Shown piece by piece: positions 18,457 to 28,100 of a DNA stretch of 64,000 nt. The notes under the pieces are model-generated. The model did no database searches, was not told the origin of the DNA, and saw only the letters and a program-made list of their open reading frames with translations. The position numbers were made by a program, and so were the translations under genes. Numbering within the stretch: position 1 is the stretch's first letter; every line of letters begins with the position of its first letter. This DNA is from Maridesulfovibrio sp. (GTDB lineage: Bacteria > Desulfobacterota > Desulfovibrionia > Desulfovibrionales > Desulfovibrionaceae): assembly GCF_963676065.1 (NCBI RefSeq), contig NZ_OY780933.1:3552501-3616500 (forward strand), given 5' to 3'.

Positions 18457-18954
18457 ATGTTAATATCAGCTGTATCTGTATTCAAAAAAGGAAGTAATTC
18501 ATTTGAACCTTCAACAGGACAAAGACTTGCCACACGACTGGAATCATGGATGGAGGTAAATGGATACACACGTTACGTCTATCATGGGACGGAGTTCAGC
18601 AACCTGAAAAATATTCGAATTGAGGGGCTTCGTAATGACTTGAACAGCAACTGGGAAGAGCAATATGTATCAGCAGGGCATTGCAATAGCGCTGTCTTTT
18701 TCGATATTTCTTGGCGAAGTGCATTGGGATGGGCAGAACAAGCATGTTTAAAATCGGACGAAGACTCTCCAATTCCGGTTGCTATTCGAATCCCAATAAA
18801 AGATTTGGATCTCCAAAAAGACACGCAAGCCACCAGCAATGGAGCTATGATGGTGAAAGGTTCAATAAAGCCAGAAAATTATTGTGCTACAATTGGAAGA
18901 GATACAGGCTTCCCCAACTGGCGACCACTGGATGAAATCCTTTCAGAATCCTAA
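18457..18954 (+). CDS. Putative ADP-ribosyltransferase-fold protein
   Basis: A 165-residue protein. The segment YVYHGTEFSNLKNIRIEGL matches the first beta strand and His-Gly-Thr motif of ART-fold enzymes, and AVFFDISWRSALGWAEQA looks like the second conserved block. No exact family can be named and the third catalytic residue (Glu/Gln) is not obvious. It could be a toxin, an RNA 2'-phosphotransferase-like enzyme or a phage-defence effector. It lies between the integrase and the restriction locus. Confidence 0.5.
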   Translation: MLISAVSVFKKGSNSFEPSTGQRLATRLESWMEVNGYTRYVYHGTEFSNLKNIRIEGLRNDLNSNWEEQYVSAGHCNSAVFFDISWRSALGWAEQACLKSDEDSPIPVAIRIPIKDLDLQKDTQATSNGAMMVKGSIKPENYCATIGRDTGFPNWRPLDEILSES

Positions 18955-19031
18955 CTCCCTGCACTTTCAGTAAAACACTGTTGGCTCCGGTTATTAGCTC
19001 GGGGCCTCAGCTGATTCCAACACATTTTTCT

Positions 19032-19054
19032 AATTATAACTCACTTACTCTCAT
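19032..19054 (+). promoter_or_regulatory. Weak-support phage-type promoter motif before the RM locus
   Basis: AATTA, 3 nt, then CTCACT (19040-19045), the same layout as the right-half motifs and as the T3 promoter as I recall it. It lies 44 bp before the half-HsdS gene. A single copy at this site could be chance. Confidence 0.35.
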
Positions 19055-19097
19055 TTCGGCTTGACCTCTTCTTTAAATTCATCCAATCTTCATCATT

Positions 19098-19703
19098 GTG
19101 AATGGAGTAAAAGTTTTAAAATTATCTGATGTCATTGACATCCATCCTGCCCACCCATTTCGTGGGAGTATAAAAGGGATTCATAACGGTTCGGCCCGTG
19201 CTGTCCAGATGAAGGACGTCATGGACGACTGTTCTATTCAATGGGATTCACTCATCAGAACAGAATTGACTGGAAGACGGCAACCAAACTGGCTTCAACA
19301 AGATGACATTTTATTCTTAATACGAGGCAGTAGAAACATCGCAGTATTTCTTGAGGATGTCCCTTTTAACTGTGTTATTTCTCCGCATTTTCTCTTATTA
19401 CGTACCAAACCTGATGCCAAAATCTTACCTGCATTTGCAGCTTGGCAGATGAATCAGATTCCAGCACAGCGCTATTTCGGCATTTCAGCGGAAGGCTCTG
19501 CACAACGCAGTATTCGCAAAGGCGTACTGTCAGACCTTCCCATTGTGATTCCTTCAATGGCAGAACAGAAGGCCGTCATCAATCTTGCTCTCGCAGCAAG
19601 AAAAGAAGCGGCAATCTACAGTAAATTAATAGCTAACCGTGAGCAGGAAATCCGCTCTGTGGCTTCAAGAATACTCAATACGAATAAAGACTTTAAGAGG
19701 TAA
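19098..19703 (+). CDS. Half-size HsdS-like specificity protein (one target-recognition domain)
   Basis: The 201-residue protein has one TRD-like region followed by a conserved helical region. SVRIP-like features such as LSDVIDIHPAHPFRGSI, QRSIRKGVLSDLPIVIPSMAEQKAVINL and the terminal helix are typical of HsdS halves. A normal HsdS has two such units. It precedes hsdM by 4 nt, while a full two-TRD HsdS lies downstream at 22562. It may dimerise to give a second specificity, or act as an accessory subunit. The start is GTG 19098, weakly supported. Confidence 0.7.
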   Translation: MNGVKVLKLSDVIDIHPAHPFRGSIKGIHNGSARAVQMKDVMDDCSIQWDSLIRTELTGRRQPNWLQQDDILFLIRGSRNIAVFLEDVPFNCVISPHFLLLRTKPDAKILPAFAAWQMNQIPAQRYFGISAEGSAQRSIRKGVLSDLPIVIPSMAEQKAVINLALAARKEAAIYSKLIANREQEIRSVASRILNTNKDFKR

Positions 19704-19707
19704 TTAA

Positions 19708-21222
19708 GTGACTTCACGCATAAGCCAGAAAGAAGTTAACGATGCAGTCTGGAACGCATGTGATACGTTCCGGGGCGTTGTGGATGCCAGTGCTTACAAA
19801 GATTACGTACTGACCATGCTCTTCCTGAAATATATCAGCGATGTCTGGCAGGACAATTACGACACCTATAAAGATGAATATGGCGACGCTCCAGAACTCA
19901 TTGAAGAAATGATGAAAAACGAGCGGTTTGTACTGCCTAAAGAAGCAAGTTTCTACTCACTGCATGAACGCCGTTTTGAAGCAGGCAACGGAGAACGTAT
20001 CGACAAAGCACTGCACGCCATTGAAGAAGCTAACATGGGCAAGCTGAATGACGTCTTTCAGGACATCAGCTTCAACTCCACCAAGCTCGGTGACGATAAG
20101 CAGAAGAACGATATCCTGCGACACATGCTGGAGGATTTCAACAAGCCGGAATTGAACCTGCGCCCTTCCCGCATCGGCAATCTGGATATCATCGGCAACG
20201 CTTATGAATTTCTCATCAAGCACTTTGCTGCCACATCCGGCAAAAAAGCCGGAGAATTCTATACGCCGCCGGAAGTATCTCAGCTCATAGCTGAACTGGT
20301 TAACCCGCAGGAAGGTGATGAGATATGTGACCCCGCCTGCGGATCAGCATCTCTTTTGATGAAATGCGCAAGGCTGATCAAGGAACGCTTCAACAACCGC
20401 AAGTATGCCCTCTACGGTCAGGAGGCAATCGGTTCCACATGGGCACTCGCCAAGATGAACATGTTTCTTCATGCAGAAGACAACCATCGCATCGAATGGG
20501 GCGATACTCTGCGCAATCCGCTGCTCCTTGATGGTGACGACCAGCTCAAGCATTTTGATATCGTTGTCGCAAATCCGCCATTTTCTCTTGCCAAATGGGG
20601 ACAGGAAGCAGCTGAAGGAGATAAATTCAGCAGGTTTCGCCGTGGTGTACCACCCAAGACCAAAGGCGATTACGCATTCATCCTGCACATGATTGAAACC
20701 CTGAAACCGGGCACAGGACGCATGGGAGTTGTTGTTCCACACGGTGTGCTTTTCCGGGCTTCGTCAGAAGGTAAAATCCGCAGGCAGTTGATTGAAGAGA
20801 ACCTGCTGGACATCGTAATAGGTCTGCCGGAAAAACTCTTCTATGGTACAGGAATACCAGCAGCTATTCTCGTATTCCGTAAGAATAAGAAGGACAATAA
20901 CGTCTTATTTATTGATGCTTCAAGAGAGTATCAGGATGGTAAGAACCAGAATTTCCTTCGTGACGAAAATATCCAGAAAATTCTGGACACCGTCAAGCAA
21001 CGCGAAAGCGTAGACAAATACGCTTACCTCGCCAGCTTTGACGAGATCAAGGAAAACGACTTCAACCTGAACATTCCCCGCTACGTGGACACCTTTGAGG
21101 AAGAAGCGGAAATAGACCTCGAAGCGGTCTTAAAAGAGCGCAAGGAACTAAAGGCTGAGCTTGCCGAGCTTGAGGTTGAGATGGAAGGATATTTAAAAGA
21201 GCTGGGGTACGACTTACCCTAA
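19708..21222 (+). CDS. hsdM: Type I restriction-modification N6-adenine methyltransferase HsdM
   Basis: Methylates adenine in the recognition site as HsdM2S and forms the restriction complex with HsdR. The 504-residue protein has the N-terminal helical HsdM domain (VLTMLFLKYISDVW), the SAM-binding motif CDPACGSASLL, the catalytic motif NPPF (VVANPPFSLAKW) and GDYAFILHMI. It starts with GTG just after the half-HsdS gene. The C-terminus ends in a coiled helix (ELEVEMEGYLKELGYDLP), part of which recurs just before hsdS. Confidence 0.95.
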   Translation: MTSRISQKEVNDAVWNACDTFRGVVDASAYKDYVLTMLFLKYISDVWQDNYDTYKDEYGDAPELIEEMMKNERFVLPKEASFYSLHERRFEAGNGERIDKALHAIEEANMGKLNDVFQDISFNSTKLGDDKQKNDILRHMLEDFNKPELNLRPSRIGNLDIIGNAYEFLIKHFAATSGKKAGEFYTPPEVSQLIAELVNPQEGDEICDPACGSASLLMKCARLIKERFNNRKYALYGQEAIGSTWALAKMNMFLHAEDNHRIEWGDTLRNPLLLDGDDQLKHFDIVVANPPFSLAKWGQEAAEGDKFSRFRRGVPPKTKGDYAFILHMIETLKPGTGRMGVVVPHGVLFRASSEGKIRRQLIEENLLDIVIGLPEKLFYGTGIPAAILVFRKNKKDNNVLFIDASREYQDGKNQNFLRDENIQKILDTVKQRESVDKYAYLASFDEIKENDFNLNIPRYVDTFEEEAEIDLEAVLKERKELKAELAELEVEMEGYLKELGYDLP

Positions 21223-21266
21223 ATCATAGATAAACACCGGACCGCAACCCTGAACAAGGAGGAGAC

Positions 21267-21470
21267 ATGATACGGCATACAGTTTCATCACGGGCAATCA
21301 GCAGCATAGGATATGACAAAAATTCCATGCAGATGGAAATTGTCTTCACCTCTTCCGGCAGGGCTTACACATTCTGCGGTGTCCCGCTACAGGTGTTCCA
21401 AAGCTTTCTTAATGCTTCATCTAAAGGAAGCTTTTACCATCAGAATATAAAAGATCGTTATCAATGCTAA
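21267..21470 (+). CDS. KTSC-domain protein
   Basis: A 67-residue protein covering essentially one KTSC domain: VSSRAISSIGYD, then a strand, YTFCGVPLQVFQSFLNA and SKGSFYHQNIKDRY. The domain is small and of unknown biochemical function. It is often encoded next to restriction or nucleic-acid genes. AAGGAGGA stands before the ATG. It lies, with rhuM, between hsdM and hsdS. Confidence 0.8.
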   Translation: MIRHTVSSRAISSIGYDKNSMQMEIVFTSSGRAYTFCGVPLQVFQSFLNASSKGSFYHQNIKDRYQC

Positions 21471-21500
21471 CGATCAAAGATATTACCACTGAGGACAATA

Positions 21501-22532
21501 ATGGTTGATGAGACAAATTTTCCTTCCACGATCCATGAATCTGAATTTCTGCTTTATACCGCTCCGAGCGGTAAGGTTAAGGTAGAATGTTTTTTTCATG
21601 GTGAAACTATCTGGCTACCGCTGACAAGGATAGCAGTACTTTTCGGCGTGGATAAATCTGGCATTAGCCGCCACCTGAAAAACATCTATGATTCAGGAGA
21701 ATTGGAGAGAGAAGCAACTGTTGTAAAAATTGCAACGGTTCAGCAGGAAGGAAAACGCAAGGTATCGAGAGACATCGAATATTACAACCTCGATGCCATC
21801 ATATCCGTAGGATACCGGGTGAACTCTTCCCGTGCCACCCAGTTCCGAATCTGGGCAACCCAGAGGCTTAAGGAATTCATCATCAAGGGCTTTGTGATGG
21901 ATGATGAGCGATTAAAGAACGGGCAGAACTTCGGCAAGGATTTCTTTCACGAACTACTGGAACGTGTCCGCTCCATACGGGCCAGTGAACGCCGTATTTA
22001 TCAGCAGATTACGGATATTTTCGCTGAATGCAGTATCGACTACGATCCACAGTCTGAAACCACACGCAGGTTCTACGCTCACGTTCAGGATAAATTCCAC
22101 GTTGCGATCACAGGACAGACCTCTGCGGAAATCATTCACCAGCGAGCTGATGCAAGCAAGCCGCAGATGGGATTGACCACCTACAAGAACGCTCCTAACG
22201 ACAGAGTGCTTAAATCCGATGTAGTAATTGGCAAGAACTACCTGAATGAGAAAGAGATAAAACGCTTGGAGCGAACTGTTTCATCTTTCTTTGATTACAT
22301 TGAAAACATCATCGAGAACCGCTCAAGCTTCACAATGGAGTCATTTGCAGACAGTGTGAATCGTTTTCTGGAATTCAATGAATACCGTGTTCTTGAGGGG
22401 TACGGTTCTGTTTCCCGCAAGCAGGCTGAAGCCAAGGCGTACGCCGAATACGAAAAATTTAATCGCACGCAGAAGATTGAGTCGGACTTCGATAAGCAGG
22501 TTAAGCAGTTAAGCGGTAAGAAGGGGCGGTAA
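21501..22532 (+). CDS. RhuM-family protein
   Basis: The 343-residue protein matches the RhuM family (named from a Salmonella pathogenicity island), which is common inside type I restriction loci. Recognisable segments are WLPLTRIAVLFGVDKSGISRHLKNI, which looks like a DNA-binding helix-turn-helix, and YYNLDAIISVGYRVNSSRATQFRIWAT, typical of BRO/KilA-like proteins. The C-terminal half is helical. Its molecular role is not established. Confidence 0.85.
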   Translation: MVDETNFPSTIHESEFLLYTAPSGKVKVECFFHGETIWLPLTRIAVLFGVDKSGISRHLKNIYDSGELEREATVVKIATVQQEGKRKVSRDIEYYNLDAIISVGYRVNSSRATQFRIWATQRLKEFIIKGFVMDDERLKNGQNFGKDFFHELLERVRSIRASERRIYQQITDIFAECSIDYDPQSETTRRFYAHVQDKFHVAITGQTSAEIIHQRADASKPQMGLTTYKNAPNDRVLKSDVVIGKNYLNEKEIKRLERTVSSFFDYIENIIENRSSFTMESFADSVNRFLEFNEYRVLEGYGSVSRKQAEAKAYAEYEKFNRTQKIESDFDKQVKQLSGKKGR

Positions 22533-22533
22533 G

Positions 22534-22572
22534 ATGGAAGGTTATCTAAAGGAGATTGGTTATGGTGCCTGA
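22534..22572 (+). pseudogene. Echo of the hsdM 3' end
   Basis: An in-frame relic reads MEGYLKEIGYGA and then stops. The true hsdM C-terminus reads MEGYLKELGYDLP (21181-21222). Nearly all base differences are at third positions. It lies directly before hsdS and supplies its AAAGGAGA ribosome binding site. Confidence 0.7.
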
Positions 22573-23815
22573 TGGGTGGACTCTTGGAAATCTCGGAGAT
22601 CTTGCAGAAACGCAAATGGGTTTTGCCTTCAAAAGCACGGACTTTGTTGAGCAAGGAGTTCCCTTGATCAGAATGGGGAATCTCTACCAAAACAATTTTG
22701 ATCTTTCTCGCAACCCAGTATTTCTTCCCGATACCTTTCTGGACGAATACGAAAGGTTCATATTGAAGTCTGGTGACTTGATTATGTCGCTCACAGGAAC
22801 GATTGGAAAACAGGACTATGGATTCACTATACAAATTCCGAATGAATCCCCAAGTTGCCTTTTAAACCAACGAGTAATGAAACTAATTCCTAAAGATGCA
22901 ACTGATAAGGCTTTCTTGTTGCATTTGTTAAAATCTCAAGTGGTTTTGTCCAAGTTATATTCTTTTCCAGGTGGAACCAAGCAAGCGAATCTGTCAGCAG
23001 CTCAAGTAAAGGGAATAATGATCGGTATCCCCCCTCTCCCCGAACAAAAGAAAATCGCCCGCATCCTGTCCACATGGGACAAAGCGATTGAGAAAGTGGA
23101 TAAACTGATAGAAAACAGCAAGCAGCAGAAAAAGGCTCTTATGCAGCAACTACTTACCGGGAAAAAACGGTTGCCGGGGTTCTCATCAACCTATGATTAT
23201 TGCCAAACCAAATACGGTCTCATTCCAACAGATTGGGATTTTGTAGAATTGAATAGACTTGCCAAAGAAACTGGCATGAAAAACATAAAAAATGAAAATC
23301 TTCCAGTGCTTTCATGCTCAAAGCATGAAGGCTTTGTCGACTCGCTCAAGTACTTCAAGAAAAAAGTCTACAGCGACAATCTTTCAACATATAAGTTAAT
23401 ATCACGAGGAGAACTTGGTTTCCCTTCAAATCACATTGAAGAGGGATCAATTGGACTACAAAACCTATATGAAAAAGGACTTGTAAGCCCAATATACACA
23501 GTTTTTAAACCTACTGAAAATTTATCGCGTGACTACATCTACCTTTTATTAAAAACTGAACATTATCGTCAAATATTTGCAGCACAAACTAATGCATCAG
23601 TAGATAGGCGTGGAAGTTTGAGATGGAAAGAATTTGGAAAAATTAAAGTTCCACGCCCATCAATTGCAGAGCAAAAAGCTATTTCTAAAATGATCATACG
23701 GGCAGAGACAAGGACTAAAGCACTATCAAACCATTTAGACAACCTTAAACAACAAAAACAAGCCCTCATGCAACAACTCCTAACAGGTAAACGCCGGGTA
23801 AAAATCACGGAGTAA
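22562..23815 (+). CDS. hsdS: Type I restriction-modification specificity subunit HsdS
   Basis: Recognises the bipartite target for HsdM/HsdR. The 417-residue protein has two TRDs, each followed by a conserved helix: TRD1 about 1-155 with IPPLPEQKKIARILSTWDKAIEKVDKLI after it, and TRD2 about 200-370 with IAEQKAISKMIIRAETRTKALSNHL after it. Both repeats end in KQQKQALMQQLLTGK-like sequence, a typical internal duplication. ATG 22562 was chosen for its Shine-Dalgarno; an in-frame TTG lies two codons upstream. Confidence 0.94.
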   Translation: MVPDGWTLGNLGDLAETQMGFAFKSTDFVEQGVPLIRMGNLYQNNFDLSRNPVFLPDTFLDEYERFILKSGDLIMSLTGTIGKQDYGFTIQIPNESPSCLLNQRVMKLIPKDATDKAFLLHLLKSQVVLSKLYSFPGGTKQANLSAAQVKGIMIGIPPLPEQKKIARILSTWDKAIEKVDKLIENSKQQKKALMQQLLTGKKRLPGFSSTYDYCQTKYGLIPTDWDFVELNRLAKETGMKNIKNENLPVLSCSKHEGFVDSLKYFKKKVYSDNLSTYKLISRGELGFPSNHIEEGSIGLQNLYEKGLVSPIYTVFKPTENLSRDYIYLLLKTEHYRQIFAAQTNASVDRRGSLRWKEFGKIKVPRPSIAEQKAISKMIIRAETRTKALSNHLDNLKQQKQALMQQLLTGKRRVKITE

Positions 23816-23820
23816 ATCGT

Positions 23821-24522
23821 ATGGATTTTGAAGTCTATTGTGACGAAAACTTCCCGGACCTCTTTACCAGTACCAGCCCAAAGGCTCGGTATATGATGAT
23901 TGGAGGTCTGTGGATTCCGAGCGGATTACGCTCTCATGTGAAAGAGAGCGTCTCCAATCTAAGGGAAAGGCATCAGGCGTGGGGCGAAATCAAGTGGACC
24001 AAGGTTTCACCTTCCAAGATTGATTTTTACCTCGACCTGATTGATCTCTTCTTTTCATATCAGGAGAGTATGAGGTTCCGCTGCATCGCTATCGACAGAG
24101 AAGTTTATGATGGTGCAATAAATAATGGTGACAACGAGCTTGGTTTTTACAAGTTTTACTATCAACTTATTCATCACTGGGTAGCAGACCACAACACATA
24201 TAAAATTTTCTGCGACACAAAGACAAGCAGAGATAAGACAAGATTAAGCGTATTGCATCGCTGTCTTTGTAACTCAAACCACCTTTCGCAGATCCAATCA
24301 ATTCAGGCATTGCCTTCAAAACAGGTGGTTCTGATACAACTCTGCGATCTTCTACTAGGTGCGGCAAGCAGCCGTATAAACGAGACTCTCACAGAAGGCT
24401 CTGCCAAAAGTATGCTCGTCCAACGCATCGAGAACAGGTTGGGAATCTATAAACTTGCCCCCACTTATCGCGATGCCATTAAATTTAATATCTTCAAAAT
24501 AAATCTTCAAGGAGGATGGTAA
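23821..24522 (+). CDS. DUF3800-domain protein
   Basis: The 233-residue protein starts MDFEVYCDENFPD and continues with GGLWIP and EIKWTKVS, then IFCDTKTSRDKTR and VVLIQLCDLLLGAASS. This is the conserved acidic pattern of DUF3800, which is predicted to have an RNase H-like fold with Asp/Glu metal ligands. Such proteins occur in defence and mobile loci; the activity is unproven. It follows hsdS by 5 nt and abuts the next gene. Confidence 0.78.
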   Translation: MDFEVYCDENFPDLFTSTSPKARYMMIGGLWIPSGLRSHVKESVSNLRERHQAWGEIKWTKVSPSKIDFYLDLIDLFFSYQESMRFRCIAIDREVYDGAINNGDNELGFYKFYYQLIHHWVADHNTYKIFCDTKTSRDKTRLSVLHRCLCNSNHLSQIQSIQALPSKQVVLIQLCDLLLGAASSRINETLTEGSAKSMLVQRIENRLGIYKLAPTYRDAIKFNIFKINLQGGW

Positions 24523-24984
24523 GTGCCTCCTGCCCTGCTCCATTTGGCTTCGGAGGCCGAATATAAAGCACATTTCGAAGAAAAGTATTGTGCTGGACCA
24601 TTAATCACCTTTGATGGGATTCCAGTATATTTCTCTAAGACTAAATTTTCACACGCCTTTTTCGAATGCACTCGCAGGGATGGGAATAAAAACGCGTTTT
24701 CATCTGCTCGGGCCCAAAGAATGGACTGGATCGAAACGGCCTTGAAAGATAGCACGGCCAATAGATATCAGGGCTGGGATGGTAAGAAAAGGCAGTATGA
24801 TCCAACACGGCGTGTTGCTGTCGTGATTCAAGATTTTGTTGTTGTAATCAGGATTAAAGCAAAACGTGACGGCTCTCTGAAAGCAGAATTTATCACATGC
24901 TACAAGGCCGACAACAGCATCGAGAAAATTTGCCGTTCACCTGCTTGGGATGAACAAACATGCAGAGCTGCACTTGGAGTTTGA
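24523..24984 (+). CDS. Small protein resembling PBECR-type (BECR-fold) nucleases
   Basis: A 153-residue protein whose GTG start directly abuts the DUF3800 stop codon. Conserved-looking segments are GPLITFDGIPVYFSKTKFSHAFFEC, RAQRMDWIETALKDS, YQGWDGKKRQYDPTRRVAVV and FITCYKADNSIEKI. I recognise these as similar to phage Barnase/EndoU/colicin/RelE-like proteins, but this is recollection. A paired function with DUF3800 is likely from the zero spacing. Confidence 0.55.
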   Translation: MPPALLHLASEAEYKAHFEEKYCAGPLITFDGIPVYFSKTKFSHAFFECTRRDGNKNAFSSARAQRMDWIETALKDSTANRYQGWDGKKRQYDPTRRVAVVIQDFVVVIRIKAKRDGSLKAEFITCYKADNSIEKICRSPAWDEQTCRAALGV

Positions 24985-24995
24985 GCAAAAAGAAA

Positions 24996-25063
24996 GGACG
25001 CTGATTTGCCACGCGGGTTCAGCGTCCGAGACCTCGATAGATTCAGTGCCGATTGGCATTGAA
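24996..25063 (+). other. Two hairpins before hsdR
   Basis: First stem GGACGCTGA (24996-25004) with TCAGCGTCC (25019-25027). Second stem TTCAGTGCC (25042-25050) with GGCATTGAA (25055-25063). Neither is followed by a U run, so attenuation or mRNA processing before hsdR is more likely than termination. Confidence 0.5.
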
Positions 25064-25118
25064 TTCAACTATTAAATAACTATGGCTATGACCAAGGTCA
25101 AGGGGAATATGAACTAAA

Positions 25119-28100
25119 ATGAACCAGACACCGGAAACCAAAGAAGAATACAGCGCAAAAATCCCGGCCCTACAGGTCCTTGCAAACCTCGGCTGGACAT
25201 ATATCTCCCCTTCTCAATGCATTGAAAAAAGAGGCTCTAACCGCGAAGTTCTGCTAAAGGACGAACTGATCCGTTCTCTCCAGGCACGGCGCTTTGAATG
25301 GGACGGCAAAGAGCACGCTCTTTCTCCCAATGCCATTGAGCACATTGTGCGCGACCTATCTTCACCGGGACTGCATGAAGGTTTACTCACAGCGAATGAA
25401 CGCATTTACGACAAGCTCACCCTTGGCATAACTGTAAAAGAATTCATAGACGGCAAGCCCGTTCAGCCGACCATCCCCATAATCGATTGGGAAAATCCTG
25501 AAAACAACCTGTTCCACGTCACCGAAGAAATGGACGTGCTTTCCTCGGCTGGCACGCATAGACGCATCCCTGATATAGTGTGCTTTGTTAACGGTATTCC
25601 CTTTGTGGTCATTGAGGCTAAACGCCCAGAATCCGGTAATCCGAATAAATCCATGCTGGATGAGGGTATAAGTCAGTCAATCCGCAACCAGAAGAACGAT
25701 GAGATTCCTCAGCTATTCTGCTACGCCCAGATACTCATGGCAATCAGCAATACAGATGGCCGCTACGGAACCACAAAGACAGATAAAAAATTCTGGGCCA
25801 CATGGCGCGAAGAAATCCTCGATGAATCAACCTTCCACACAATAAAGAACACACCATTATCCACAACAGCCAAAGACTCCATATTTCTAAATCGGCCTAA
25901 AGGCATGAGAAGCTATTTTGAATCACTCTGGTCGAAAGATGTGCTCCCTACGCAGCAGGATAAACTGCTCATCAGTCTGCTGAGTAAAGAACGCCTGCTC
26001 AAGATGATTCAATATTACATTATTTTCGATAAACGAGTCGGCAAAATTGTTGCCCGTTATCAGCAGGCCTTCGGAATCAAAGCCATGCTTGATCGCGTAA
26101 AGAAAACAGACAAGAACGGAAGTCGTGAGGGCGGTGTCATCTGGCACACCACAGGTTCCGGCAAGTCTTTTACTATGGTCTTCCTAAGCAAGGCATTGCT
26201 TCTTGATCCTGAGCTCAGAGACTGCCGTATTTTCATCGTTACAGATCGTCTGGACCTTGAAAAACAGCTTTCCAGAGTATTTCTGACCGGAGGTGCCTTC
26301 GGCTCAGCGGTTGCGACCAAAAAAGAAGGCGAACGGGCAAAGGTTCGTTCTGGACGGGATCTTGCCCAGCGCATTGGTAAAGGTGATGACCGCATCATAT
26401 TTTCAATCATTGATAAATTCAATACCGCTTCAAAATTGCCGGAGTGCTATAACCCAAGTGATAAAATTATCGTTCTGGTAGATGAAGGACACCGTAGCCA
26501 CGGAGGGGAAACCCATGAACGTATGCGCAAGGCTCTGCCAAACGCATCATACATAGCTTTCACCGGAACGCCCCTGCTCAAAAAAGACAAGACGCAGAAT
26601 AAATTCGGTCCTATCATTCATGCTTACACAATGCAGCGTGCAGTTGAAGACGGAACAGTGACTCCCCTGCTCTATGAGGAACGCCGCCCGGAACTGGATG
26701 TGAACGAAAAAGCCATCGACAAATGGTTCGACAGAATTACACTTCGCCTAAAAGATAAACAGAAGACTGACCTCAAAAAGAAATTCGCCAATAAAGGAGC
26801 TGTGTATGGTTCCGAGAACCGTATTGAACTTATTGCGTGGGATATAGCAACGCATTTCGCGGATAATATCAAATCGCTAGGCATGGGCCTCAAAGGACAG
26901 TTGGCTACAGACTCCAAGCTTTCAGCAATCCGTTATAAAAAATATCTGGATGAGACAGGACTGGTCACAAGCGCGGTGATAATATCCCCACCGGATACAC
27001 GGGAAGGACACTCCTCTGTTGATGAATCGGCCCTTCCAGAAGTACAGAAATGGTTTAAGAAGGCTGTCGGCAACAGCGCAAATGCTGAACAATATGAACG
27101 AGATGTAATTGAAAGTTTTGGAACTGATGATGGAGTGGATATCCTTATCGTGGTGGACAAACTCCTCACAGGATTTGATGAGCCAAGAAACACCGTTCTT
27201 TATATTGATAAGCCATTGAAAGAGCATAACCTGCTACAGGCTATCGCCCGAGTTAACAGACTGCATGAAGCCAAAGATTACGGTCTGTTAATTGATTACC
27301 GTGGAATACTGAAAGAACTGGATACTACCTTGAAACAGTATCAGGACCTTCAGGAACGAACACAAAGCGGCTTTGATATGGACGATATCGAAGGCTTGTA
27401 TCATCAGGTGGATACGGAATACAAAAAGCTCCCTGACCTTCATAAAAGACTTTGGAGAATATTCAGCGAAGTTGAAAACAGGAAAGATCTTGAGCAATAC
27501 CGTCAGGTGCTCATGCCTCAATATACTGAGGACGAAGATGGCAGCAGCTTGGATCTTCGTCAGAAGGTGCGAGAAGATTTCTATCAGGCTCTAACGCAAT
27601 TTGGACTTTGCCTCAAAATAGCACTGTCGTCGCGTTCTTTCTTTGAAGACGGCAGTTTCAGCGAAAAGGATATCGCCAGATACAAAAGTGACCTCAAATT
27701 CTTCACCAATCTTCGCAAAATTGCCCGGCAGGATGCACAAGAAACAGTTGACTACAGTGCATACGAAGAGCAGATAAGACGGCTCGTTGATAAACATGTT
27801 GTTGGTGAATCGATAGCTGAACCGGAAGGAATTGTCCTCATCAATGAATTAGGAACGGAAGATCCTTCGGAGTGGACTAAGGAAAAGACCCGCAACGAAA
27901 CAGATATCATCCGAACCAGAGTAAGAAAGACAATCGAACAGGAACTGAATAACGATCCTTACGCCCAGAAAGTCTTTTCAGAACTTCTGAAGGACGCAAT
28001 CTCACAGGCCGAGAAAATGTTCGAGCATCCCTTTAAGCAATACACCCTATTCAAAGATTTCGAAGAACAGCTAAATAGCCGAGCAATGGCGGGAATTCCT

